The notes under the pieces are model-generated. The model made no database searches. It worked only from the letters and a program-made list of their open reading frames with translations, and had not been told where the DNA came from. DNA of 64,000 bases from Phymorhynchus buccinoides. Taxonomy: Eukaryota > Mollusca > Gastropoda > Neogastropoda > Raphitomidae. Below, piece by piece: positions 26,983 through 63,801 of the stretch (positions are counted from its first letter, which is position 1; each line of letters opens with the position of its first letter). Position numbers and translations under genes: made by a program. The stretch is from positions 32,812,463 to 32,876,462 of the forward strand of contig CM065682.1 of the NCBI GenBank assembly GCA_017654935.2, given 5' to 3'.

Positions 26983-29053
26983 ACGACAGGATGAAAAAAA
27001 GTTTTGTTTAGCTTATTCCTTTATCGTCATTAAAGATCATTTTGACTTGACTTGACTTGACACACACACTTGGCCATCCTCATATTTATCACCAATTTAA
27101 GTTGATTATATATTGGCTGTTAAAGTAATCTGATTTAGCTAACACAGCCAAACTGTCTGACCTTTCAAAAAGAATGTTGTCCCTTTGTGTGGCGGTTTTT
27201 GGACTTGCTCTTTTCTGTCAGTCTTTCTACCGTTTTCTCTCAGCGCAGCCCAGATATAATTGGACACAATGAAGTAAACTACAAAGTGAATATTGTATGT
27301 TTGTTCCGCTAGCCTGCTATTTGTAGTAGAGTAATAACTTATTAATGAACTCTTCTGGCGCCATGTGGTTTTTGACGTTCTTCGTTGTCCGTTGCATCTC
27401 AACCGACAACAGGGGAGTAACTATTATTTTCCCCGAGTGTACATGCGTTGCTTCAATGGAACAAACGGTGATATAATCCCTGAAAGCAGAAAAAACACAT
27501 GGCAGGGTGCTTGGCAGTGAATGTCTTTGCATTTGGTGGGAGTGTAGAGTGATGTCATTACAGTAGCCTTATGCAATGCTCTTGAATTATGACATATTCA
27601 CCCATGGTGCTAGAAGAGTGACATGGTGAGTCATTACAGTAGCCTTATGCGATGCTCTTGTTTAAATAAGGTTGAATTATGACATCTGTTGTTGTTATTG
27701 TCGTCCCCTGGCTTAAAGACTCCAGGAATCATCCCAACAGCCGAAGCACTTGAACACTATGGTACAAATGCACTGGCTAGGGATGATAACATTACGTGCG
27801 TGACCGTTTTTGATTACCCCGCCACGTGGGCAGCCACACTTCGACTTCGGGAGGAAATTATAACATCTAACATCGGACATGCACTTTAAAAATATTTGAT
27901 TGACCAGGTATCGGCTACACTGTATAACATCTTTATTTTAAAAATTGATGAAGGATGCCGATGAAGGATGTTGTAATGCTTCGTGTATCAAAGAAATGCT
28001 GTGTTTGTGAGTGGGCAGCCTGCAGTGTTGATGCTGATGAAGGATGAACTTTCTATTGTTTCAGGCTGGTGCTGCGATGCCGGCAGGAAGCCAGGACAAG
28101 GTTTGCCAAAATGAGGTCGGATGTCCTGGTGAAAATGGAGCTGCTAGATCAAAAACATGGTGAGATTTAGCAAGGAGATTTGGAGGTGTGAAGGAGGTTA
28201 GGGGGTGAGATTGGAGAATGCGGGAAGGGACTGGGACGGGTGAAGGGGTTGAGGGGAGTGAAGAGGGCGGGGAGGGAGAGTCGGTGTCTCAGTGGAAACA
28301 ACTCCTCAAGAATGAAGCCTGTTATCCTAGTTCATGTTGAAGTCAGTTTTAGAGCTTTAGCAGCCCCAAACTAGGTTTTCTTTTGTTGTTGAACATTTCG
28401 GTGCCATGACAGCATTCAATCCCATGTGTCATATAAAAGGAAACGTGCATTGATCTTATGTAATTGAAGTACGCGGCAAAGAAAGAATATTATGATTGCA
28501 TAGGTTGTAAGATCTTCAGAAACAAAACAACAAAACACAATATTTATAACAATATTTGTTACACATCAGGCTTACTGGGGATATTTTTTGTGTGGCCACC
28601 TAGAACCTACTAAATTTGAGAGAGAGAGAGAGAGAGAGAGGAGGGGAAGTAGTTTACACCTTGTCGTCTTTCAGTGGCAAGAAATAGGGATCCAGCTTCA
28701 GTGCCAGTTTTGCTCAAATAACACGTTTTTAGTGCAAGACAATGTACTTTTATACATATTTTTCTTCTTTTTTTTTTCCAGTGCAAGACATAGTGTTCCA
28801 GCTTCAGAAGTTTGTGTCGGCCATGTCCCACTACTACACGGACTGCCACGCGGTGATGGGGGAGGCGGTGGTGTTCCCCATCGAGGTCGACCTGACACGA
28901 GGCACCTTCACCTACGACACCACCGGCCAGATCAACGACGACGGGGAGGAAGAGGAAGAAGAGGAGGAGGAGGAGGGAGAGAGAGGAGGGGGTGGGGAAG
29001 AAGGGTCTGGTCTGGTAGCTGTGACTGGTAATCTATTGGTGTCCATGGACTGA
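18906..29053 (+). CDS. PICK1: PICK1 (protein interacting with C kinase 1), eight visible exons
   Basis: The product is a cytosolic and membrane-bound scaffold that joins a PDZ domain (binds C-terminal tails of receptors and kinases) to a BAR domain (senses curved membrane). In vertebrates it controls AMPA-receptor trafficking and dense-core vesicle formation. The exons are 18,906-19,146; 19,799-19,865; 20,791-20,880; 23,432-23,548; 25,320-25,546; 26,254-26,354; 28,065-28,159; 28,782-29,053. All junctions are AG/GT and in phase, giving about 402 residues against roughly 415 in vertebrates. The order is PDZ, linker, BAR, acidic tail. The first exon (about 20-25 residues with the start codon) is not visible: the first exon here begins at phase 2, its ATG being internal (GMTIS). 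Introns carry a LINE, a SINE and a piggyBac-like MITE but no exon-edge repeats, unlike FAS. The gene is convergent with FAS. Confidence 0.93.
19799..19865 (+). CDS. PICK1: PICK1 exon: end of PDZ
   Basis: It encodes QEVTINFNKLHADPKQGKTLDI plus one base. This matches the conserved PICK1 sequence between PDZ and BAR. Acceptor GTCCAG, donor GTTAGT. Confidence 0.93.
20791..20880 (+). CDS. PICK1: PICK1 exon: linker
   Basis: It encodes VLKKVKHKIVENMSS...ADALGLSRAILCN, near-identical in style to vertebrate PICK1. Acceptor TTTCAG, donor GTAAGA. Confidence 0.95.
20930..22440. repeat. GT-rich ~110-125-bp minisatellite in a PICK1 intron, split by a LINE
   Basis: The unit holds gggtatgttgtgttctaat, gttgcatgcacttttgca, aagtctggttcaatg and a GT run. 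Copies lie at about 20,965, 21,075, 21,190, 22,220 and 22,345. The third and fourth are separated by the LINE at 21,241-22,150. The unit contains no exon sequence. Confidence 0.85.
21241..22150 (-). mobile_element. 5'-truncated LINE, copy 4, antisense in PICK1
   Basis: The minus strand encodes the last part of a LINE ORF2 (about 21,715-22,150: MNYASTLWDNSSETNLKQIS, LHKRAIKLILLKP, then SFPRPRNNVFKSSFVYSGGMAWNNL). A 3' UTR follows with AATAAAGATCATTTTGAC and a terminal tail of TTGAC repeats (21,243-21,268). The TTGAC tail recurs at 26,990-27,060. The ORF resembles LINE copy 1. Confidence 0.85.
22441..23361. other. PICK1 intron, no further feature
   Basis: AT-rich intron sequence with no recognisable repeat or coding segment apart from a short A-run and a C-rich run near 23,255. 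Confidence 0.5.
23362..23425. repeat. (GT)n microsatellite just before a PICK1 exon
   Basis: GT repeats end six bases before the acceptor of the exon at 23,432, so they replace a usual pyrimidine tract. Confidence 0.85.
23432..23548 (+). CDS. PICK1: PICK1 exon: BAR domain, first helix
   Basis: It encodes DGLLKKLEEMEKTAKMYNS, then LIGHTKKLLKAVFELSQSHR. This is the start of the BAR helical bundle. Acceptor TACAG, donor GTAGAA. Confidence 0.95.
23960..24333 (-). mobile_element. tRNA-derived SINE, copy 1
   Basis: Read on the minus strand it starts with a tRNA-like head: an A-box-like TGGCACAGTGG near 24,320 and a B-box-like GAGTTCGAACC near 24,280. A core containing TCGGATGAGACGATAAACCGA follows, then a ~150-bp tail ending in short A/T repeats. 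The core resembles the conserved central domain seen in V-type animal SINEs; that assignment is inference. Copies 2 and 3 have the same orientation. Confidence 0.8.
24334..24996. other. PICK1 intron, no recognisable feature
   Basis: T- and CT-rich sequence. The segment near 24,690-24,820 (gaaatcggaatgtgtcgg...gaagaagaag) may be a decayed repeat but has no second copy here. Confidence 0.4.
24997..25243. mobile_element. piggyBac-like MITE, copy 2
   Basis: Same TTAACCCTTTCACCGCCA termini as copy 1, with TTAA at both ends. It lies only about 75 bp upstream of the PICK1 exon at 25,320. Confidence 0.85.
25320..25546 (+). CDS. PICK1: PICK1 exon: BAR domain, central helices
   Basis: It encodes AFGDVFTSIGVREPQPAASE, FSMFGEAHRRMEKFAI, LKTLRPMISDLNTFLHK and PDTRLTIKKYLDVKFEYL, a very conserved block. 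Its GC content is higher than the flanking introns. Acceptor CTCGCAG, donor GTATGT. Confidence 0.96.
26254..26354 (+). CDS. PICK1: PICK1 exon: BAR domain
   Basis: It encodes SYCLKVKELDDEEYSYV, then LREPLYRVETGNYEYR. Acceptor TTTCAG, donor GTATAG; the Arg codon is split across the junction. Confidence 0.96.
26489..26872 (+). repeat. Tandem duplication (259-bp period) with a hairpin motif
   Basis: About 125 bp starting ctgttttcttgtttgtctat occurs at 26,489 and 26,748 with only a few differences. Each copy has the stem GGCG-CATT-CGCC (or ACG variant) followed by GAAATATC. It may be a piece of a retroelement, but class is not clear. Confidence 0.6.
26949..27062 (+). mobile_element. Very short LINE 3' end with TTGAC tail
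   Basis: A (CA)n run, then gtttagcttattcctttatc, aaagatcattttgac and three TTGAC units. The last part matches the 3' end of the LINE at 21,241-22,150, now in plus orientation. It is an extreme 5' truncation. Confidence 0.65.
27541..27685. repeat. Short tandem duplication
   Basis: A segment cattacagtagccttatgc followed by tgctcttg and gaattatgacat occurs at 27,557 and 27,631. Copy spacing is about 75-85 bp. It lies in the PICK1 intron and contains no exon sequence. Confidence 0.6.
28065..28159 (+). CDS. PICK1: PICK1 exon: BAR domain
   Basis: It encodes RLVLRCRQEARTRFAKM, then DVLVKMELLDQKH. Acceptor TTTCAG, donor GTGAGA. The split codons on both sides match the neighbours. Confidence 0.96.
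28619..28641. repeat. Short (GA)n tract
   Basis: A 22-bp GA run in the intron before the last PICK1 exon. Confidence 0.85.
28782..29053 (+). CDS. PICK1: PICK1 last exon: end of BAR and acidic tail
   Basis: It encodes VQDIVFQLQKFVSAMSHYY, then FPIEVDLTRGTFTYDTTGQ, then an acidic run of about 11 Glu (28,946-28,982) and a Gly-rich end, with a TGA at 29,051. The acidic C-terminal stretch is a family trait. A possible donor (GTAATC at 29,027) precedes the stop, so an alternative further 3' exon cannot be ruled out. Acceptor is TTTCCAG. Confidence 0.9.
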
Positions 29054-32000
29054 GATAGATAAGCAATATATCCTGTACCCCTGTTTTGTTACAGCAGTTT
29101 CTTACTGTATCATTAGTCATATTCTTAGAAGTGTTGCCTCATAGTCCATGAAATGTGGCAATGAGTATGTAAATACTACAGTAAAGTATACAGGCAATCA
29201 TTCTTTTGTAATCTTGTTTATTTGCTGTCCAGCATTGGAAGCTTTTGGGCATTCAGACATTCAAATGTTGTGATAAGCTTGGTTCGCTATTGGTTTTGAA
29301 GCTGTTCACAGAAAAGATTAACTTAGAGTATAATTATTGTGATCAAAAACTTTGTCTTATCATACAATGTATAGACAATTTGCGGATGTTTATCTGTTAT
29401 TTTTGTCTATTTGCTGGCCAGTATTGTCTGCTTAGGACATTCAGATATCTGGTGGATAGTTTTTATTAAATGAATTGATATAATCTTTTAAACACTTAAA
29501 AAATATTGTGATATTTACTGATAAGCTTGATTTATGACTTTTGTAATTCTTTCCTGGAAATTAATCTTTCAAACATTTGAATGTTATGATAAATTGATTT
29601 ATTTTTATTTTTCCGACTCCCAAAGAAATTATTAAAACTTTTTTAAACATTTAACAGCATTCCAGTGTTGTGACATGCTTGGTTTATTTTTTATTTTTGA
29701 ACTCATAACAGAATCCTTCATTTTCAAAGCTCTTTAACAAGTTTTTCACTCAAAGGTTGTGACGTTTCTTTTTTCTCTGTTGTTCAACTATAAGTTTTTA
29801 TATGAATCTCAGACTGAACCTGTATTTCTAAAACAAATTGCTCAGATATGCTTTATGTTTAACGACATAATTTAGATACATTTAAAACACAATGAGAGTC
29901 AAATGAAACCTGCCACTCAACTTAATTTTATTTACAGTAATTTTTGTGTGTGTGTTGGAGAACCGAGTATCATTTCTGTTAACAACTAGTCTTTTTTCCT
30001 CAAGAGGGGGACAGTAATATTTTGGAATGAGAGGAAATTCATACAGAAACGGTTTTAGTTTCATTGAAAGGGCTTAGTTTGATCGTTCATTTTTAAAGTG
30101 TATTTTATTGCTATTGGTTTACATTTACTTAAAGGGAATTCAAACGCTCTATTCGGAGGCAAAAACGCTCTGAAAAATGGTTTTAGATTATTGATAAGCA
30201 CAGACTGCAAACAAACTCTATTGCTATTACTTACCTTTTGTGTCACATTTTTTAAAAAATAAGTGAGCATTCACACATTTATTTCTAAGCAAATTGCAGA
30301 TCTGCTAGCTAAAATCATCCGGCCATTGTCTCGCCCACGACGGCCTTTCTTCGATAAGAGGTTTGACGTCACACACAGAAAGATTTTGTGGGCTTCAAAT
30401 AAGCAAAGTGATCTTAAGAAATTCTGTGGATGATGTCATAACTCTAGTTATGGTGAACGTGATTTCACCAAAAGCAGACGACGCTGAAGTGAACGACAGT
30501 GCAATTTTGCAAATTATGCCTTATTGGCTTGATCGTGTTCAGTTTGATGTATATTAACTGAGTTTATGATCCAATTCGATTTTGCATAATTCTGCACTTT
30601 TTTTGACTGTCCTTTAAAATGTTATGATTTTTATGGATACATATCATTCCAAGAGATTTGGGTGGAGTTTTACTGTGCAGTATTGTTTTGGATTAATATG
30701 ATAGCGCTCATCAGTTTTGATATTGTTTAACAGTATATTACCATGTTTCATTTTTCTAGTATGTCTTTTCTTTTTTGCTGTCCCATCTTCTGAGTCATAC
30801 AGTGGCGTTGCTCCCAAGCCGCTCATTGAGAATCCCAACTCACGATAGAGGTAACCATATTTCCTCTTATAGGAGGAGGTAACTGCTTGGTAAGCAGATC
30901 TGTCAGGAATGAAAAAAAAAAAAAATTTAAGTTTCATTTGAAATTTTCTCCCAATTTCCTGGGCTTGTAATTGTGCTTGGCATCTAGTATTGATTGGCTG
31001 AATGCCTTGAGTTTTTCCCTTTTGTCAGCAACGACAAAGCCAACATTAGTGAGGGCATGTATGCAAATTCTTGAAAAAAGATAAACAAACAAATAGAATC
31101 TCTGCAAAGCCACTTTTGTCATTTTTAATTTGATATGTTGTTGAGACAATTTAGAATAGTTGCAATTTGAATACATGTATGTAATGTGAAGAACATGTAC
31201 CGTTATGTTCATAATTATGGTACAGGACAAATTAAAATGTGTTTCATGAAGATGGGAAGAAGTGGGAGATAAAAATAGGAAGGGGTAGAAAGGGTCAGCA
31301 AAAATGTCAACTAAAAAAGAGATAAACATTCAATTCTGAAATTGTCAAGGTGCTTTTAAACCCTGAATGTTTTATTTTTAGATGCTCACCTTTCAGCAAT
31401 ACCTCCGATTTCTTTCTTGTCCTATTTTCTGCCTTAAAGTTGTGTGTGTGTGTGCGTGTGATGTGGATGTGCAGGTTAGTTGATATGTGAGTAGTTTATG
31501 TATGTTTGTAAAGCGCTGTGAGCTCAAATGAGAAAGGGCGCTCTAAAAATGGTCATTATTTATATTTATCCATGGAACTAAAATGTTTGTATTTCCTAAT
31601 TTTATACATATAAATTAGCTTTTATTTTTGTGATTTGTTGTGATATTTCAAAATCTGTGGAGCATATACGTTGTCATTGAAGATTTTGTTGCATTAATGT
31701 CTGTGATGTATATATAATACTGTCATGGATTTTGATGGATGGAAATTCTAGACATGCAAGCATATTTAAAGAGGTTCTTGTGTTATTTATGTCATTATTT
31801 TGTGGAATGGTTGTTGGTTATTTTGTTGGTTTTTCAGGGACACTAGGGGTGACCCCATTTCTGATCAGCAACACCAACTCTAAAGTTACTCAGTACATGT
31901 ATATGAGTGAAAATTTCGTGTTTTTGGATCGCGTGTTCTGATATCTTCTTTATGTGATATAGTGGCTGTATGCGTAAATTGGACTTGCTTTTTCAGCACT

Positions 32001-32389
32001 TGCCGGACAAATTTTGGCATTATTGTATAGAGACTGCAGTGCATCTCATATAGTTGTCACGTCACATTCTATAGGAGTTATATTGTGTCGAACTTTTTTC
32101 TTTGTGTGTTTATTGTCCGGGTGCTTGAATATTGGAAACGATTTGCCTTTTGGCACAAGAGCCTTACCATAGTGTTCCCCATTGTTACAATTTGAAAAAA
32201 ATTGAAAACCATGTGTCAGATTCTTACAAATTTCAATCAGTGTGTATTTTCATTATGCATAAAAGCACAGAAATTTCAAAATCAAATTCAGCCTGATTTT
32301 TATTGTATGTAGATGGACTAGAATAAACTTTCACCATTTTTTTTTTCAAAATGTACTTTTGTTTATTAGATTGTTTATGTAACTTTACC
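29054..32389. other. Intergenic region after PICK1, AT-rich
   Basis: It probably begins with the PICK1 3' UTR. No protein-coding feature is recognisable. Near 29,230-29,700 related phrases (aacatttgaatgttatgata, cattcagacattcaaatgttgtgataagctt, cattccagtgttgtgacatgctt) recur roughly every 150-200 bp, suggesting an old decayed tandem repeat. A retroelement-tail-like piece lies at 31,510-31,565. Confidence 0.5.
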
Positions 32390-33060
32390 TCGATTCTATT
32401 GAAGGATTTCTACAAACGGTGCCTTTGGTTTTTATAAAAATGATCTTGCTAACAAGTCTGGTGAAAGATCTGAAAAAACCCATACATTTCATTTATAAAA
32501 CAATCCTAGCAAATAGTGTTTTTGATTCAACAGAATGTTTTGAAGTAAAATGTCTTGAATTTTGGATATACATGCCTTAAACTCTACAGAGTAATCTCAG
32601 CAAGCAGTGCCTTGAAATATGTGGAATGATCTAGAGTGCCTTTTTTCTTGCGACAATTTGCGCTGAAACTGTCAAAGTGCCTTTATTTCTATGTAATGTG
32701 GAGTGTTTTAGATAGAATATCCGCGACAATCACGTCTTTAATATTTTACTTAGACTGATCAGAACGTCTTTGGTTCCGTAGGACAATGTTAACCAAAAGT
32801 GTCTTTAATTTTACAAAAATATCTAATCAATGCCTTAATTCTATAAACTGACCCTTTGTGTCTGGTGTTTTTCAATATTATAGAATGACCGACTAGTATG
32901 CTTTGAATTCTATTGAAATATCTGAACAGCGAGTGCCTTTAATTCTAAGAATCCAGATAAAAAGTGCCTTTCATTTTGTACAAACCATGCCTTTAATTTC
33001 AATAATTATTATGAAGTCATTTCACAACACAGTACCTTTTTTTACACAAATATTTGTAAG
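32390..33060. repeat. Degenerate minisatellite around TGCCTTTAATTCTA
   Basis: The core agtgcctttaattctat, usually preceded by a variant of gaatgatct...agca, recurs at irregular 40-70-bp spacing (near 32,418, 32,570, 32,608, 32,636, 32,680, 32,842, 32,930, 32,966, 32,988). Copies are strongly diverged, so it is an old array. Confidence 0.55.
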
Positions 33061-33441
33061 AATGCCCACTTTTTTTTATAAGCAATCGAGTTATATTTTT
33101 CCACTATATTCTTCCTATTGAATTATTATATATTTTTTCTTCTTTAAAGTAAATATATTTTTTCTTCTTTAAATTAAAAAACGAATGTATGTAATGTAAG
33201 CTTGAATGACTTGGTACTGTTATTTTGCCCCATTGGTTTTTAGCAAACAAAACTATCATTCATTCATTGTCCTGTTTGAATCACAAGCTACGCAATTGCT
33301 GAATATTAATGTTTATAATGCTCGAAGAATAAAACTTGGGGTTAAAACTTGCTTCACGAAAACATTCTTGCGTTTTTTTCACAGGGTATATGGTTGTCAT
33401 GAGAGAATTTTTATTCCAGAAAGCTGGCCTGAAATCCTTTC

Positions 33442-33649
33442 TATTAGGTACTTAATAGTCACAGAGGCGTCTCTGTGAAATTCGAGTTGCTCCCACCTGG
33501 AGAGCGCGTTGCAGCCAGAGGCACGCCACTTTTTTTTTGGCATGCGATTTTTGTCACTGATGAGGGAGGAGGGGGGGGGTAAATTTTGACCAAATGACAA
33601 CTTTTTCGTTGCCATTGGGTTTAACGTATGCTAAGTGCATGGGCACATG

Positions 33650-33680
<31 letters not shown>

Positions 33681-33793
33681 TCCATGTTCAGACTGTAAGG
33701 CCTAGTGCAGAATGAGGAAAAAATCCCCTGTACCCAGGTTCGAACTCGAGTTTACTTCACGAAGCGAACGCGATACCACTGTGCCACTCTACA
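33442..33793 (-). mobile_element. tRNA-derived SINE, copy 2
   Basis: Same A-box and B-box head (right end), core and tail as the SINE at 23,960-24,333, with high similarity and the same orientation. Confidence 0.8.
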
Positions 33794-34642
33794 GCAATAC
33801 CTATGTGGGTAGAAGTGTGCCAGGTTGGGTAGCACAGGCAGGCATACACACAAAATAGAAAAAATGCACAACTCGCACACTAAAAAGCGAAGAATGCAAG
33901 ACAAGTAACTCCCAAATAAGACAAAAGAACCCCTTGCTTTAATGCATGTATTTTATTCTACTTTGCACACAATGGTTTGTTTTTGGTTGGCATTCAAAAG
34001 ATTTTCCTATTGATCCTGGTCAATCATTTTCATTTGCACTGGCAAAATCATTAAGTATGGCATACTTATTGGCCACTGCAACTAGGGTTATTAACACCCT
34101 TGACGGCAAGAGTTAAGCCCTTGTTGATCAGTATCCAAAAGGGCATTCACTCTTGCAAAAAGGCAGCCATTAGGTGGCCTCAAATAGGGTTATTGGCGAG
34201 AGTTATTCCCTCGTTTGGTCAGTACTCAACCATTTTCCCCCCATCCACCAAGGGCATTCACTCTTGCAAAAGGTGTTCTTTGCAGTAGCCAATAATGATC
34301 GCTCTTATAAGTTCCCAACCCTTTTTACTCAACTTTGGTCAAAATGTTGTTAATCAAAAAATAGACGATCTGACAGGTGGTAAAATAGGTAGCTTTTGAA
34401 GTCACTAGGATCCACCTTTTTGTTGGTTCATAAACCATGTTACTGCAAACTGAAGTAAAAAAATGTTACAACAGAATTAAAAAGAAAACTTTCATAATTC
34501 AGAATTTTGAGTAACAAGAATTGGGACTTACAACAGTGTTATGCACTGTGAATCCAACAAATGACCAGGTCAATAGTTTACAATTAGCAGTCATTGCGGT
34601 GTACCATTTCTACATACAAACAAAAATGGCTACACAGTCAGT
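33794..34642. other. Non-coding stretch with a ~120-bp tandem duplication
   Basis: A segment containing agggttatt, gagagttat.ccct and aagggcattcactcttgcaaaa occurs at 34,085-34,165 and again at 34,185-34,285. No gene is seen. Confidence 0.55.
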
Positions 34643-34886
34643 TTAACCCTTTCACCGCCAATTTCGCATTTTTGCACCACAATGGTTTAACACCCATGTC
34701 ACTACATGGCATCAAATCAGGGCCTGTTATCTGAAGATCCTATTTTCTTAATTTTGGGAGGTAAGGATAGGCCTAATGTTATGCATGTCACAGAGGAATT
34801 CCCAATATTGCAGAATTTTGTTTCTCTACCCAGTTAAGTTTAATGGTATTTTTTGGCAAAAAAATGGCTGGCAGTGAAAGGGTTAA
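34643..34886. mobile_element. piggyBac-like MITE, copy 3
   Basis: TTAACCCTTTCACCGCCA at the left and a one-base-diverged complement at the right, with TTAA at both ends. Confidence 0.85.
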
Positions 34887-35629
34887 AAAAACAAGCCACA
34901 GTCAAGTGGCATTGTTGTACAGTTTATTTACTGCTACAGTAAATCCTCATCAATTGTCATTGTGTGGTAATTTGAAAGGCAAGACTAAAGTAACATTATA
35001 AGTCAGTGCTTGTATAAATACCCCTTACTGACATTGCTGGGTACTATTTTCAAAAACAAATATAGCATCTACTTGCTCTATCACGCAAACAAAAATGGAC
35101 TACAGGTACTTGCAAAGGCCTACTACACATATATGCTCTATGGCGCAAACAAAATACCAACAGTTGGTGACTCCATTAAGTGGTATTGTGCCATGCTTCA
35201 AGCAGTGCAAACTCCTGTGGAATGCTTACAATAAATAATTGTGAAATGTAATCATTTCATATTAAATGTACATGTCATTATTCTTACACATGATTTTTTC
35301 AGAAGAAAACAATCACCACCACAAGCTTTTTTTTTTTAACACAGTCTAATCAAGTTCAAATTCAAGTACCGGTATACTTTAATATCTCCAAAAGAGAAAT
35401 TCAGACACACCATTTGAACAAAAATATAGATTTTCAAAGCTTGCTTTTATCATAATTTAACCCCAAACAATCTTCATGTCGTATCCAAGCCTATTCTGTC
35501 ATTTTGCCTACATTTTACTGACCAAACAAGTAAATTTCGTAGTCTGAACCAGGATACAGCCCTGTGCTTTTTGAGTGTAAATAGTTTAGGGATTGAGTTC
35601 GGGAACAAAACATTTGAAAGGGAAGGGGG
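34887..35629. other. Non-coding stretch
   Basis: A short ~65-bp duplication is visible at 35,065-35,150 (ctctat.(a/g)cgcaaacaaaa). Otherwise nothing is recognised. Confidence 0.45.
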
Positions 35630-35695
35630 CTGGGGGGGTGGGGGGGGGGGGGGGGGGGGGGGGGGGCTATGGGGGGGGGGGGGGGGGGGGGGGGG
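35629..35695. repeat. Poly(G) tracts
   Basis: Two G-runs of about 25 bp each around ctat. They give a strong G-quadruplex potential on the plus strand and cause the Gly and Pro runs in open frames. Confidence 0.9.
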
Positions 35696-37174
35696 CTGAT
35701 GGTTCTTTGATGACCATCTGTTGCCCAGCTCTCTCCAGAGTTTCTTTGTTCCATCAAATCTCAATCAAGAGTGGCATTAATCCCTTCACTGCCACAGGAA
35801 AACTGATAAATTATCGATTTTCTTATTATAAAGTATAAAACAAATCTGTTAGACTCAGTCTGAGAAAATGGTCTAGAGATGTAACCTTTCCTGGCTTATC
35901 TAAACCAAAAACCATCATCCTAGGACTATGACATCAAAGGTTATGACATCATACACTACGAGGCTATCTCGTAGCAGGCAGGGAAGGGGGTTAAACTGTT
36001 AGTTTGTGCACATGAGTTTTTGTTAACTAACTAACTTGGTGCTTTCATTCATGCATAATTGTGACATGGGTATATACGTATCTTAATAAAATATTAATAG
36101 ATTGTCTTTGATATTATTCTTTTGCAACAAATCAAAATTTGCAAAATATACAATAAATATGGAAAAGGGTGAGACCAACAAAGAATGATACAAACGTCCC
36201 ACATGGATATTCTTTGAGAGGGAAACAAATAATTATGCAATAAATATGCAAAAACATGAATATTTTAATAAATACGAGGGAATGTTGTTTTTGCATTAGT
36301 CACAACACCAAAATATATACAATTGTTTTTATGAAAGGGTATTCATCAAACCAAAACCGAGCATTTTACGGTCACATCCGTGTACCATTTCAAAATATAA
36401 ACACACAAAACATACACATGCATACAGAAAATCAGCAATTTGTATCCTGTACTCTGAAGACAAAACACTGTACAAAAATCTCAACAATATTTGAAGGTAG
36501 ATACAGAAAATGTAAACTTCAACGCTGTTTTGTCCAAACCCACACAATTTGATCAATGATGGCACAATCTTTGACAAATAATTTCTCAAAATATACAGAA
36601 TCGCCAACACATAACAGGCATGGGAATTGGAAAAGTAAAAAAAAAGCTGAAAAGCCAGGGTCTAGGGGCCGCGGAAGACCTAGTAGGGGTCCAGGGGGTA
36701 AAGCTGAAGCTTTTTTGGAAATAGAAGCCCTAAAACAGCATTAGAATGGCTACATTTAGTTTGTTTGTTTTTTGGCAGAAATTTGCTGTTTGGCGGACAA
36801 TTCCCATCCCTGACATAAGTCCCCCTCCCCATTTGGATATTACATGAAACATTTATCAATATTTTCCCATGCCTACCCCGAGAAAAAGTCAAATCTCACA
36901 GCATGGCCGAAATTATAATGTAGCAACCACAATCAGTCATCTACACAAGTAACTTTCAGATAATATTTTGTTTGTCACATAAATTGAATTTTTAAAACAT
37001 AAACAAAGCAGTAAGCTTCTTGAAGCTACTACGCAAAACAAAAATAAAATGAACAAGTTATGGTCTCAAACTTTCTAATCATGCTTTCCAATTAGAAGCA
37101 AGCTTCGGAATATAATGATCTTGTATCTCTTAAACTAACGAGTCACATAGACAGGTGCTAACTTGAATTCTTGT
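35696..37174. other. Intergenic or FAS 3' flank
   Basis: AT-rich DNA without a recognisable gene. Part may be the FAS 3' UTR. No clear repeats. Confidence 0.45.
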
Positions 37175-37180
37175 TTTATT
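37175..37180 (-). promoter_or_regulatory. Candidate FAS polyadenylation signal
   Basis: AATAAA on the minus strand about 555 bp after the FAS stop codon. It is one of several possible sites; only transcript data could confirm it. Confidence 0.25.
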
Positions 37181-37733
37181 CGACAACAGGATTTCATTCA
37201 ATTAGCAATTAGCTCTGTGAAAACACAATCCACTAACAATGCACTCAACATTTTAATAACACAGAACTTTAACAACTGCACATATAACTCTTGCAGAACA
37301 GTTTCAAAATTCTGACGCCCATATTGGTCCAACTTTCTTGATCTCTTGAAAAACACCACTAAACTCACAAAGGCATTTTAAGAAAAAAACAACTTCAAAC
37401 GTGGTTTTTTTGTGTTAAGTGTTCAAAATAACATGTTGTAAACTTTGTGCATGTAAGTTTTGTGTGCTTAGTGTTAGAAAATAACATGGTTAATAAATAT
37501 AAAATAAAGTCTTTATGGATGCAGATGAAACAAGCAGCATATATGAAACAAATATGGCAGATGTCTGAGATCATTCAAAATAAAAATTACAACTATCGCA
37601 TAAGTACCAGAATGACTGATTGAAAGACCAAAACCCGAAGAAACCCTGTGCAGGGCTATTGGGTGATGTAGACAGTGAAGTGTGCACTATAGCCCCAGGC
37701 AGAAATACTGGGGGACAAAGATGGATGAAGTGT

Positions 37734-63537
<25,804 letters not shown>

Positions 63538-63639
63538 CTGAGGAGACAAACATGGGGACAATGTGAACAAATAGCAATGGAAAGTGATGGAAAGCACACG
63601 CCAAAAATACAGTTTGAGTTCTTAATGGCATTACTTTGT

Positions 63640-63801
63640 ACCATATTTTACGGAATATAAGGCGCACCCCTCAAATTTTACACAACATTTTGATTTTGTT
63701 ATTATAGTTTCTTACTATATTATTTATTAGTCACATTATAAGGCACATGGGTCTCAGTCTAGGAAAAAAGTTATTGCCTTATACTCTGTAAAATACAGTA
63801 G
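63640..63801. mobile_element. MITE of the TTTTACGGACTATAAGG family, copy 3
   Basis: It runs from ccatattttacggaatataa to gccttatactctgtaaaata; the ends are inverted repeats. It is full length and lies in the FAS intron upstream of the exon ending at 63,537. Confidence 0.7.
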
